Assembly: GCA_003221985.1 (NCBI GenBank)
Contig: QHUQ01000165.1
Span: 1-21,718 of the forward strand
Reading direction: 5' to 3'
DNA: 21,718 nucleotides
Source: Gemmatimonadota bacterium
GTDB lineage: Bacteria; Gemmatimonadota; Gemmatimonadetes; Gemmatimonadales; GWC2-71-9
A program made the position numbers and the translations under genes. The stretch's first letter is position 1, and the number at the start of each line of letters is the position of its first letter. The notes beneath the pieces are model-generated. The model did no database searches. It was not told where the DNA came from and was given only the letters and a program-made list of their open reading frames with translations. Below are positions 1-6,084 of this stretch, one piece after another.

Positions 1-2147
1 ACTTCGCGGCCGAGGCCGATCGCTTCGAAGATTTGCGCACCGCTGTACGACTGCAGCGTCGAGATCCCCATTTTCGAGAGGATCTTGAGCAGCCCCTTTT
101 CGGCGGCCGCGCGGAATCGCGAGGCTGATGCGTCGTCGCGCAGATACTGCAGCGCCAGCCAGGGATGCACCGCTTCCGCGCCATAGCCGAACAGCGCGGC
201 GAAGTGATGGACATCCCACGCGTCGCCCGCCTCGGCGACGAGGCCGACGCGCACGCGCTGCCGGGCGTGCACGAGGCTTTGGTGCACGGCTCCAATCGCG
301 AGCAGCATGGGGATCGGTGCGCGGGACTTGTCGGCGTCGCGATCGCTGATGACGAGCAGTGTGGCGCCGCGCCGTACCGCGGTGACCGCGTCACGACTGA
401 GCGTCTCCAGCGCACGGGCGAGCTCGTCGGGACCGGCGGCCGCCTCCCACACCGCGCTGAGAGTCGCCAGCTCGGAGCCTCCGGCGCGCCGCAGCGCGGC
501 CATCTCCTCGGCGAGCAGCACGGGATGCTCGATGCGCAGCAGCGTCCGTCCTCCGGGCCGCTGCGCGAGCAAGGAGCCGCGCCGCCCCAGATACATGACG
601 AGCGACATGACGAGCTCTTCGCGCAGCGGGTCGATCGCGGGATTCGTCACCTGGGCGAAGCGCTGGCGCACATACGCGTAGAGACTCTGCGGCACGCGGG
701 AGAGCGGTGCGATCGGCGTGTCGTCGCCCATGCTCCAGATCGCGTCCTTCCCTTCGCTGGCCATCGGCGCCATGACGAATTTGAGATCTTCGTGGCTGTA
801 GCCGAAGGCGTGCTGGCGCGCGGTCAGCTCGTCCGCCGGCAGCGCAGGGCCGATCGCGGAGACGTCGGTCGGGAGCTCGCGCACGACCCGGCTGCTCCAG
901 CGCCGATAGGGACAGCGCTGGGCCACCTCGATCTTGGCGTCGGCACTGCGGAGGACGACGTTGCGCAGCGTATCGACCACGAGCACCTCGCCCGGGCCGA
1001 GCCGTCCCGACTCGACGACGTCGGCGGGATCGAAGTCGACGACGCCGACTTCGGACGCAGCCACCACGACGTTGTCGCGGGTCACCTTGTAGCGGCAGGG
1101 ACGCAGCCCGTTGCGGTCGAGTGCCGAGCCGGCGACCACACCGTCGCTAAAGGCGATTGCGGCAGGTCCGTCCCACGGCTCCATCAGCCCCGCGTGATAC
1201 TCGTAGAAGCTGCGCAGTGCGGGATCCATTTCGGGGATTCGCTCCCACGCCTCCGGCAGCAGCATCATGAGCGCGTGCACCGGGTCGCGTCCCGAACGAA
1301 CCAGCAGCTCGAGCGCATTGTCGAGGCTCGCCGAGTCGCTGCCGTCCGCCCAGATCACGGGCTTCAGCTTCTCGACGTCCTTCTCCCACACCGGCGCGGC
1401 AAGGGCCGGCTCACGCGCCAGCATCGCGTTGCGGTTGCCCCACAGCGTGTTGATCTCGCCATTGTGCGCGAGCAGCCGGAACGGCTGCGCCAGCGGCCAG
1501 CTGGGCAGCGTGTTGGTCGAGTAGCGCTGATGAAAGACCGCGATGCCGGTTTCGAACAGCGGTGACCGGAGGTCGGCGTAGAACCCGGGCAGCTCGGTGC
1601 CGACGAGTAGCGCCTTGTAGACGACGGTGCGGCACGAGAGCGAGCAGACGAAGATCTCGAGACCGGCGTTCGCGGCCCGGCGCTCGATGACGCGACGCGC
1701 CAGGTAGAGCCGCCGCTCCCACGCCTGCGCGTTGGCCGGACCTGACGGGGGACCCACGAACACCTGGCGGATCGCCGGCTGGCTCGCGGCCGCGAGCGGA
1801 CCGAGCACCCCCGCGTCGACCGGCACGACGCGCCAGCCCAGCACCGACATGCCGAGGCTCACCAGCGCGCTCTCGATGAGATCGACCGCTTCGTCGACAC
1901 CGTTGGGCGGGAGGAAAAACATCCCAAGGGCGACGCGCTCGACCGGTCCGACGCCGAGCAGGCGGTGGGGGATCTGTGTCAGGACGCCGGCGCCGTCGCC
2001 CGACTTGTCGTTCGAGGCGGCGCCGCGATGCGCGAGACGGGCGACGGCCGTGAGGGCCAGCGACAGGATGTCGCGCGTGCGCTCGCCGTCGGCGCGGGCG
2101 ACGAAGCCGACGCCGCAGGCATCGCGCTCGCGCCAGGGGTCGAGCAA
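1..2147 (-). CDS. gltB: Glutamate synthase large subunit, N-terminal part (runs off the left edge)
   Basis: Makes glutamate from glutamine and 2-oxoglutarate (GOGAT, nitrogen assimilation). The frame stays open for 715 codons and leaves the window at position 1, so about half of the usual ~1500 residues are present. Visible parts are the class II glutamine amidotransferase domain, beginning with DACGVGFVA whose Cys (codon 2117-2115) would be the N-terminal nucleophile, then HRGAASNDKSGDGAG, RYSTNTLPSWPLAQPFR and LAHNGEINTLWGNRNAM, and the central domain ending with KGLLKILSKMGISTLQSYSG. The FMN/iron-sulfur half lies outside. No ATG exists near the start. TTG at 2147 is chosen because it lies just after an attenuator-like hairpin and leaves a 10-residue propeptide before the Cys. 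GTG at 2204 is the alternative (29-residue propeptide), but it would put the terminator inside the gene. Neither start has a convincing ribosome-binding site. Family assignment is certain; the start is not. Confidence 0.95.
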   Translation of the reverse strand, partial: MLDPWRERDACGVGFVARADGERTRDILSLALTAVARLAHRGAASNDKSGDGAGVLTQIPHRLLGVGPVERVALGMFFLPPNGVDEAVDLIESALVSLGMSVLGWRVVPVDAGVLGPLAAASQPAIRQVFVGPPSGPANAQAWERRLYLARRVIERRAANAGLEIFVCSLSCRTVVYKALLVGTELPGFYADLRSPLFETGIAVFHQRYSTNTLPSWPLAQPFRLLAHNGEINTLWGNRNAMLAREPALAAPVWEKDVEKLKPVIWADGSDSASLDNALELLVRSGRDPVHALMMLLPEAWERIPEMDPALRSFYEYHAGLMEPWDGPAAIAFSDGVVAGSALDRNGLRPCRYKVTRDNVVVAASEVGVVDFDPADVVESGRLGPGEVLVVDTLRNVVLRSADAKIEVAQRCPYRRWSSRVVRELPTDVSAIGPALPADELTARQHAFGYSHEDLKFVMAPMASEGKDAIWSMGDDTPIAPLSRVPQSLYAYVRQRFAQVTNPAIDPLREELVMSLVMYLGRRGSLLAQRPGGRTLLRIEHPVLLAEEMAALRRAGGSELATLSAVWEAAAGPDELARALETLSRDAVTAVRRGATLLVISDRDADKSRAPIPMLLAIGAVHQSLVHARQRVRVGLVAEAGDAWDVHHFAALFGYGAEAVHPWLALQYLRDDASASRFRAAAEKGLLKILSKMGISTLQSYSGAQIFEAIGLGRE

Positions 2148-2150
2148 ACG

Positions 2151-2179
2151 AAAAGCCCGCTCTGCGGAGGGAGCGGGCT
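2151..2179 (-). terminator. Attenuator-like intrinsic terminator in the gltB leader
   Basis: On the minus strand, agcccgctc (2179-2171) pairs perfectly with gagcgggct (2162-2154) across an 8-nt loop, and is followed by TTTTCGTTT. This 9-bp GC stem plus U-rich tail lies directly before the first plausible gltB codon, so it would stop transcription before the gene. Upstream, gggagcgg (2224-2217) is exactly complementary to ccgctccc (2176-2169) within the left arm of the terminator, so an antiterminator could form instead. The hairpin is seen in the sequence; its role as an attenuator is inferred. Confidence 0.6.
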
Positions 2180-2203
2180 GGTTGGGCTTTGGTTGTCGTC
2201 GCA

Positions 2204-2287
2204 CTATCGCGCCCCGCCGCTCCCCGATAAAGGTGAGTGCGTATTAATCGGATTAACCGGCAGCAGGGACATCGTATGTTTATGCAT
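2204..2287 (-). CDS. Possible 27-codon leader peptide of gltB
   Basis: A short ORF begins with ATG at 2287, a few bases downstream of the predicted transcription start, and ends with TAG at 2206-2204, just before the attenuator hairpin. Its last third covers the antiterminator arm at 2224-2217, the classic geometry for ribosome-position-dependent attenuation. The peptide (MHKHTMSLLPVNPINTHSPL, then seven more residues) has no run of one amino acid: three His, three Pro and two Asn, with no Gln, Glu or Trp. The effector is therefore not apparent. It could also be a chance ORF. Confidence 0.3.
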   Translation of the reverse strand: MHKHTMSLLPVNPINTHSPLSGSGGAR

Positions 2288-2298
2288 TGGTCGACATA

Positions 2299-2327
2299 AA
2301 TATGCGAACAGGTTCGAAAGTCCGCAA
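2299..2327 (-). promoter_or_regulatory. Candidate sigma70-type promoter for gltB
   Basis: On the minus strand TTGCGG (2327-2322) and CATATT (2304-2299) are separated by exactly 17 bp. The region is unusually AT-rich for this window. A start near 2292 would give a leader of about 145 nt that contains the small ORF and the attenuator hairpin. Confidence 0.45.
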
Positions 2328-2333
2328 GGGGAT

Positions 2334-2361
2334 GTAGGGGCGCAGCATGCTGCGCCCCTAC
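2334..2361. repeat. 28-bp perfect palindrome, copy 1 (GTAGGGGC/GCCCCTAC family)
   Basis: The arms gtaggggcgcagca and tgctgcgcccctac are perfect reverse complements with no spacer. The outer eight bases on each side are identical to those of the palindrome at 4908-4937, while the inner six differ but stay self-complementary. It lies 5 bp beyond the lysine aminomutase stop codon, where it could act as a REP-like 3' hairpin or a weak terminator, although no T-run follows it. It may be a small dispersed repeat. Confidence 0.8.
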
Positions 2362-2366
2362 TTCGT

Positions 2367-3443
2367 TCAGCCTACCAGGATGGGTTCGAGCGGCTGGCTG
2401 TAGTGGTAGGTATTGCCGGCGTAATTCCGGAGAACGATTTCCTTGTCCGTCAACTTCACCACGTATTCCGGCAGCAGCGGGATCTTCCCACCCCCGCCCG
2501 GCGCATCGATGACGAAGTGCGGCACGGCGAGTCCCGACGTCCAGCCCCGCAACGCCTTGATGATCTCCAGCCCCTTCTCGACGGTCGTGCGGAAGTGTTC
2601 CGCGCCCGCCACCTGGTCGCACATATAGATGTAGTACGGCCGCACCCGGGCGGCGAGCAGGCGCTGCATCAGCAGCTTCATCACCTCGGCATCGTCATTG
2701 ACCCCTTTCAGGAGCACGGTCTGGCAGCCGAGGGGGATGCCGGCGTCGGCGAGCATCCCGAGGGCCCGCACGGCGGCGGGCGTGAGCTCATCGGGATGAT
2801 TGAAGTGCGTGTTGATGTAGAGTGGGTGGTACCGCTTCAGGATCGCGCACAGCTCGGGCGTGACGCGCTCGGGGAGATGGCAGGGCACGCGGCTGCCGAT
2901 GCGCAGCACCTCGAGGTGAGGAATCGCGCGCAGGCGCCGGCAGATGTCGTCGATGCGGCGGTCCGACAGCAGCAACGGATCGCCGCCCGACATGATCACG
3001 TCGCGGATCTCCGGATGCTCACCGAGATAGCGGAATGCCGACTCGAGCTGCGCCAGCGGGATCTTCTCGGGGTCGCCGACTTTACGCCGCCGCGTGCAGA
3101 AACGGCAGTAGGAGGCGCAGACGGGGGAGACGAGAAACAGTGCGCGGTCGGGATAGCGGTGCGTGATGTTCGGGACCGGCGATTGCGCGTCCTCATCCAG
3201 CGAGTCCACGAGGCCGTCCTGCACTTCCAGCTCTTGCACCGTCGGGACGTACTGCCGCCAGATCGGATCCCCCGGCGACTGGATGAGGTCGACCATCGCG
3301 GGGGAAATGCGGAACTCGAAGTTGTCGGCGGCCTCGCGGAGACGGGCGATCTCCCCGACGTGTTCCGCGCCGAACCGCGCGGCCAGGGCGTCGAGGGAGG
3401 CGATGCTCTTCTTACGGAGCAGCTCTTGCCAGGTCTCCGTCAG
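2367..3443 (-). CDS. kamA: Lysine 2,3-aminomutase (KamA-family radical SAM enzyme)
   Basis: Radical SAM/PLP enzyme that converts L-lysine to L-beta-lysine. From the CTG start it has 358 residues. The cluster-binding CASYCRFC motif (C109, C113, C116) is followed by TRRR as in KamA, not in EpmB. SGGDPL is at 152-157, and IDAPGGGGK at 312-320 holds the PLP lysine K320 and Asp313. YIYMCD supplies Asp276. The two Asp match the pair known in clostridial KamA to bind the lysine side-chain amine, which argues against glutamate 2,3-aminomutase. The only ATG (3296) would cut off 49 homologous-looking residues, and no GTG or TTG is available. CTG at 3443 overlaps the acetyltransferase stop (CTGA) and has AAGGA six bases upstream, so it is preferred. 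Last gene of the ATP-grasp/GNAT operon. EF-P lysine modification is a less likely role. Confidence 0.88.
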   Translation of the reverse strand: MTETWQELLRKKSIASLDALAARFGAEHVGEIARLREAADNFEFRISPAMVDLIQSPGDPIWRQYVPTVQELEVQDGLVDSLDEDAQSPVPNITHRYPDRALFLVSPVCASYCRFCTRRRKVGDPEKIPLAQLESAFRYLGEHPEIRDVIMSGGDPLLLSDRRIDDICRRLRAIPHLEVLRIGSRVPCHLPERVTPELCAILKRYHPLYINTHFNHPDELTPAAVRALGMLADAGIPLGCQTVLLKGVNDDAEVMKLLMQRLLAARVRPYYIYMCDQVAGAEHFRTTVEKGLEIIKALRGWTSGLAVPHFVIDAPGGGGKIPLLPEYVVKLTDKEIVLRNYAGNTYHYSQPLEPILVG

Positions 3444-3913
3444 GTCAGATCCTTGGTAAAGACCACCAGATCGTCACCGGGGGCGTAATACCCCGGGATT
3501 GTCGCGGTCCTGGTGTAGCCGCGTGCTTCGTAAAAACTCCTCGTCGGAGCATAATCAGGTCGCGACGAGGTTTCGACCACAACCAATCGTGCGTCGTGCG
3601 TCGTGAGTCGTTGCTCCACCTCGGCGAGCAGCTGCGTGCCAATGCCTCGCCCCTGGTGATCGCGATTCACGACGATCCAGTAGAGATCGCTGGTTGCCGC
3701 CGTGCCTGGCGTCGGGCCCCAACACGCGTACCCGACCAACTGATCGCCCTCGAACGCTCCGACGAACTGATAGTCGTCGTCGCCCGCCAGGCTCTCGTCG
3801 AGCAGCTCGACCGCGGTGGCGACCTCCTCCTCGCGGAAGAGGCCCGTGCCCCGAGTCAGCTGCTCAAGCCGTGCGCGGTGCGCGTGCCCGACGGGGCGCA
3901 GCGAGCAGCTCAC
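3440..3913 (-). CDS. GNAT-family N-acetyltransferase
   Basis: A 157-residue single-domain acetyl-CoA-dependent acetyltransferase. The acetyl-CoA-binding motif A is clear: WIVVNRDHQGRGIGTQLLAEV, cut here to its core QGRGIG at residues 87-92. The C-terminal FYEARGYTR strand-helix and the final VVFTKDL are also typical. The GTG start at 3913 has AAGG six bases upstream. The first 50 bases overlap the end of the upstream ATP-grasp gene, and its stop overlaps the kamA start, so translation is probably coupled. In methanogens (AblB) and Bacillus (YodP) an acetyltransferase beside lysine 2,3-aminomutase acetylates beta-lysine. This protein is much shorter than those, so the shared role is suggested by context only, and the real substrate could be lysine, beta-lysine or a ligated product. 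Confidence 0.85.
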   Translation of the reverse strand: MSCSLRPVGHAHRARLEQLTRGTGLFREEEVATAVELLDESLAGDDDYQFVGAFEGDQLVGYACWGPTPGTAATSDLYWIVVNRDHQGRGIGTQLLAEVEQRLTTHDARLVVVETSSRPDYAPTRSFYEARGYTRTATIPGYYAPGDDLVVFTKDLT

Positions 3914-4883
3914 GCGCGGCCTTCGTTCCCTGCGCCTCTCGCAGCGCCACCTCGGCGATGCGGCGAATCAGCTCGGGATACTCCCACCCCGCCGCCGTCG
4001 CCATGCGCGAGAGGCCGGCGTCGTCGGTGAGGTCGGGATTGGGGTTGACCTCGAGGATCCACGCCTTGCCGGCATCGTCCACGCGCAGGTCCACGCGCCC
4101 GTAGCTCTTGCCCTGGACGACACGCCATGCGGTCTCGGCGAGCCGGCACAGCCGTTCGGCAAAGCGCTGCGGGATCTGCGCCGGGCAGACGGGACGGCTG
4201 CCCAGATCCTCGGGGGACCCGACGTGCCACTTGGCGGCATATGTCAGGATCGGCCACGCGCCGTCGGGCATCGCGCTGAAGTCGATCTCCGCCACCGGAA
4301 GAGTGCGGTCGCCCACGATGCCGACGTTGAACTCGCGGCCCGGGATGTACTGCTGGACGAGCACCTCGTCGAACTGCTCCGTCATCGCGGCGATGCGGGT
4401 CTTGAGGCTCTTGCGGTCGCTGACGACCGATTGACGATCGAGGCCGGCGCTCGCGTCCTCGGCGGCCGGCTTGACGATGGCGGGCAGCGGGAAGTCGTCC
4501 TCGATCTTGCCCTGCGCGACCGTCCAGCGCGGCACCGGCAACCCGGCGCGTTCCAGCAGGGTGTTGGCGACCGCCTTGCGGCGGCAGGCCGCGGTGGTCC
4601 ACGGCCCGCAGCCGGTGTAGGCGATACCGGCGAGCTCCAGCGTCCCGACGACGTGATCTTCCCACTGCGCCACGCCGCGCACGCCCTCGCAGAGATTGAA
4701 GACGAGATCGGCGCGGCGGCAGGCGTTGAACCACCGCATGTCATGCCGGACGGGGACGCGGTGCACCTGATGGCTGAGCGAGCCGAAGATCCGTGCGATG
4801 TCATCGACCGCCTGCATCACGCCGGCGATGTCGTCGGCGGTCCAATCATCGGCGCCGGGGTCGTAGAGGATGACGACCCTCAC
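3864..4883 (-). CDS. ATP-grasp ligase B (D-Ala-D-Ala ligase-like)
   Basis: A 339-residue ATP-grasp protein that should join a carboxylate to an amine using ATP. Seen in order: an N-terminal Rossmann-like part (MRVVILYD), VFNLCEGVRG (61-70) in place of the Ddl FN-HG motif, AYTGCGPWT (88-96), the ATP-binding lysine in IVKPAAEDASAG (136-147), the QYIPGREFNVGIV strand, GRVDLRVD and metal-binding ILEVNPNPDL (276-285). Ddl enzymes have an LPG after this Asn; here it is NPD, so the acceptor is unlikely to be D-alanine. The GTG start at 4883 overlaps the stop of ATP-grasp A (GTGA). The C-terminal tail is Arg/Ala-rich and overlaps the GNAT gene by 50 bp. Longer upstream readings are out-of-frame shadow of ATP-grasp A. 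The substrates are unknown. Confidence 0.88.
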   Translation of the reverse strand: MRVVILYDPGADDWTADDIAGVMQAVDDIARIFGSLSHQVHRVPVRHDMRWFNACRRADLVFNLCEGVRGVAQWEDHVVGTLELAGIAYTGCGPWTTAACRRKAVANTLLERAGLPVPRWTVAQGKIEDDFPLPAIVKPAAEDASAGLDRQSVVSDRKSLKTRIAAMTEQFDEVLVQQYIPGREFNVGIVGDRTLPVAEIDFSAMPDGAWPILTYAAKWHVGSPEDLGSRPVCPAQIPQRFAERLCRLAETAWRVVQGKSYGRVDLRVDDAGKAWILEVNPNPDLTDDAGLSRMATAAGWEYPELIRRIAEVALREAQGTKAARELLAAPRRARAPRTA

Positions 4884-5941
4884 GCCGATGCCTGGATGGA
4901 CGCGTCCTGTAGGGGCACGACATGTCGTGCCCCTACATCCTGCGCGCTGATCCGTTTCCAGGCGATCCGCACGACTTCCTGAATCAGCTCCTCGTACCCG
5001 TACCCCGCGGCCCGCGCGGCCTTGGGAAAGCACGAGTTCATGGCGGGGTCGGGAATGATGCCGGGGAGCGGATTCAGCTCGACGACGTTGGGCACACCGA
5101 ACCGGTCCACGCGCACGTCGATCCGGCACCAATCGCGGCAACCGAGTGCGCGATAGGCGTCGAGTGCCACGCGCTCGGTCTCACGGCACAACGAGTCGGC
5201 GACACCGGTGGGCGGGCATTGGAAGATCGCGAGCGGATGCTCGCGCGTGTCCCAAATCCACTTCGCTTCGTACCCGTAAACCGGGGGCGCTCCTGGAGGC
5301 AGAGTCGCGAAATCGAATCCCACCACCGGAAGGCAGCGCACGTCACCGTTGTTGCCGAGGATCGCGACCGTGAACTCGGGGCCCGGGAGATAGGTCTCGA
5401 CCAGGACGGCCTGTTCGTAGCGATCTAAGAGGAAGGGAACGCGCTCGGCGAGCTGCGCGGACGACTCGCACAAGTTATTGACGAATATGCCTTTGCCTGA
5501 CCCCTCGGCCACGGGCTTCACGAACAATGGATAGGGCAGGGGCATGCGCTCGAGATCCGACACCCGTTCGATCACGCGAAACGGCGCCGTCGGCACGCCG
5601 CGATAGGCGAGGATCTCTTTGGTGCGTCCTTTGTGCAGCGTCAGCGCCAGCGTCAGCGGGTCGGAGCCGGTATACGGAATACCGAGGTACTCACACAACG
5701 CCGGTACGTGCGATTCACGACACGGGCCGTGCAAACCTTCGGCCATGTTGAAGACGATGTCGGGACGCGCGAGCGACAATTTTTGCGGGAAGAATTCGTC
5801 GGCTTCGAGCCGCACGACGGTACCGAAAAGACCGAGCGCCTGGTCGACCGCATCGATGGTCGACGGGTCATCCCATTCCGCGTAGGCGTCCGACGCGGGC
5901 GTGGCGTCGGGTTTTTCATTGTATGCGAGACCGATTCGCAT
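4880..5941 (-). CDS. ATP-grasp ligase A (D-Ala-D-Ala ligase-like), first gene of the kamA operon
   Basis: A 353-residue ATP-grasp ligase, paralogous in layout to its downstream neighbour. Motifs: FNMAEGLHG (64-72), IPYTGSDPLTLAL (88-100, very close to the Ddl PYTGS motif), HKGRTK (103-108), FVKPVAEGSGKGI (140-152) with the ATP lysine, ETYLPGPEFTVAI, RIDVRVD and VELNPLPG (287-294). The last is near the Ddl N-x-PG motif, so this copy is more Ddl-like than ATP-grasp B. ATG at 5941 is preferred over ATG at 5968 because a promoter -10 element lies between them; the transcript would be almost leaderless. The C-terminal residues 335-346 (DVGARHVVPLQ) are encoded by a 30-bp palindromic repeat and are probably not part of the original fold. 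The product could be a dipeptide or an amino-acid conjugate. Confidence 0.88.
   Translation of the reverse strand: MRIGLAYNEKPDATPASDAYAEWDDPSTIDAVDQALGLFGTVVRLEADEFFPQKLSLARPDIVFNMAEGLHGPCRESHVPALCEYLGIPYTGSDPLTLALTLHKGRTKEILAYRGVPTAPFRVIERVSDLERMPLPYPLFVKPVAEGSGKGIFVNNLCESSAQLAERVPFLLDRYEQAVLVETYLPGPEFTVAILGNNGDVRCLPVVGFDFATLPPGAPPVYGYEAKWIWDTREHPLAIFQCPPTGVADSLCRETERVALDAYRALGCRDWCRIDVRVDRFGVPNVVELNPLPGIIPDPAMNSCFPKAARAAGYGYEELIQEVVRIAWKRISAQDVGARHVVPLQDASIQASA
4908..4937. repeat. 30-bp perfect palindrome, copy 2, inside the end of ATP-grasp A
   Basis: tgtaggggcacgaca is followed immediately by its exact reverse complement. It shares GTAGGGGC/GCCCCTAC outer arms with the palindrome at 2334-2361. 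It lies within the coding sequence, about 26 bp before the stop codon, and is translated in frame as part of the C-terminal tail. The two copies bracket ATP-grasp B, GNAT and kamA. Confidence 0.85.
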
Positions 5942-5950
5942 TCTAAAAAC

Positions 5951-5979
5951 AGAATACGAAATGATCACTGACTACGCAA
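5951..5979 (-). promoter_or_regulatory. Candidate promoter of the ATP-grasp/GNAT/kamA operon
   Basis: On the minus strand TTGCGT (5979-5974) and TATTCT (5956-5951) are separated by exactly 17 bp, in an AT-rich patch. The expected transcription start lies within a few bases of the ATG at 5941, giving a nearly leaderless mRNA, which fits the absence of a ribosome-binding site. The -35 hexamer is close to a 13-bp tandem repeat array on its upstream side. Confidence 0.5.
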
Positions 5980-5981
5980 GA

Positions 5982-6063
5982 GAGAAACGTCGAGCAGAGT
6001 CGTCGAGCAAAAGCGTCGAGCGACGTCGTTGAACAAAAACGTTTCTGCTAGACGACGTTTCTC
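5982..6063. repeat. 13-bp tandem repeat array with flanking inverted arms, upstream of the kamA operon
   Basis: The motif cgtcgag begins at 5988, 6001 and 6014 at an exact 13-bp period (unit like cgtcgagcaaaag), followed in register by the degenerate copies cgttgaac at 6027 and cgtttct at 6040. In addition gagaaacgtcg (5982-5992) is the perfect reverse complement of cgacgtttctc (6053-6063), and agcag/ctgct extends this stem after a 3-nt bulge. ctcgacg recurs in inverted form at about 6061 and 6074. The array fills the gap between thyX and ATP-grasp A and could be a set of regulator sites or a structured RNA/DNA element. I see no gene in this gap. Confidence 0.7.
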
Positions 6064-6084
6064 GACGATGTAGCTCGACGCCTT

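Noticed and set aside
165..1565. Long plus-strand open frame (466 codons) opposite gltB
   Set aside because: It is antisense to clear glutamate synthase sequence, its product is an Arg/His/Ala-rich string typical of GC-rich shadow frames, and it resembles no family.
1411..2622. Minus-strand 403-codon frame spanning the gltB start and the end of kamA
   Set aside because: It is a frame-shifted reading of gltB joined through the intergenic leader; the true gltB frame has all family motifs.
2334..4937. Composite transposon or insertion sequence bounded by the two palindromes
   Set aside because: No transposase and no target-site duplication is visible, and the enclosed genes are translationally coupled to the gene outside the right copy.
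1965..4982. Long plus-strand frames opposite the lysine aminomutase, GNAT and ATP-grasp genes (for example 1965-3488 and 3816-4982)
   Set aside because: The minus strand carries full motif sets (CASYCRFC, PGGGGK, QGRGIG, ATP-grasp motifs); the plus-strand products have none and cross gene boundaries and palindromes.
4884..5141. N-terminal extension of ATP-grasp B to 5141
   Set aside because: This stretch is the end of ATP-grasp A in another frame; a GTG overlapping the ATP-grasp A stop gives a normal MRVVILYD start.
5982..6063. Replication origin or iteron-type plasmid origin
   Set aside because: No replication initiator gene, DnaA-box cluster or AT-rich unwinding element is nearby; promoter-linked repeats explain the position better.
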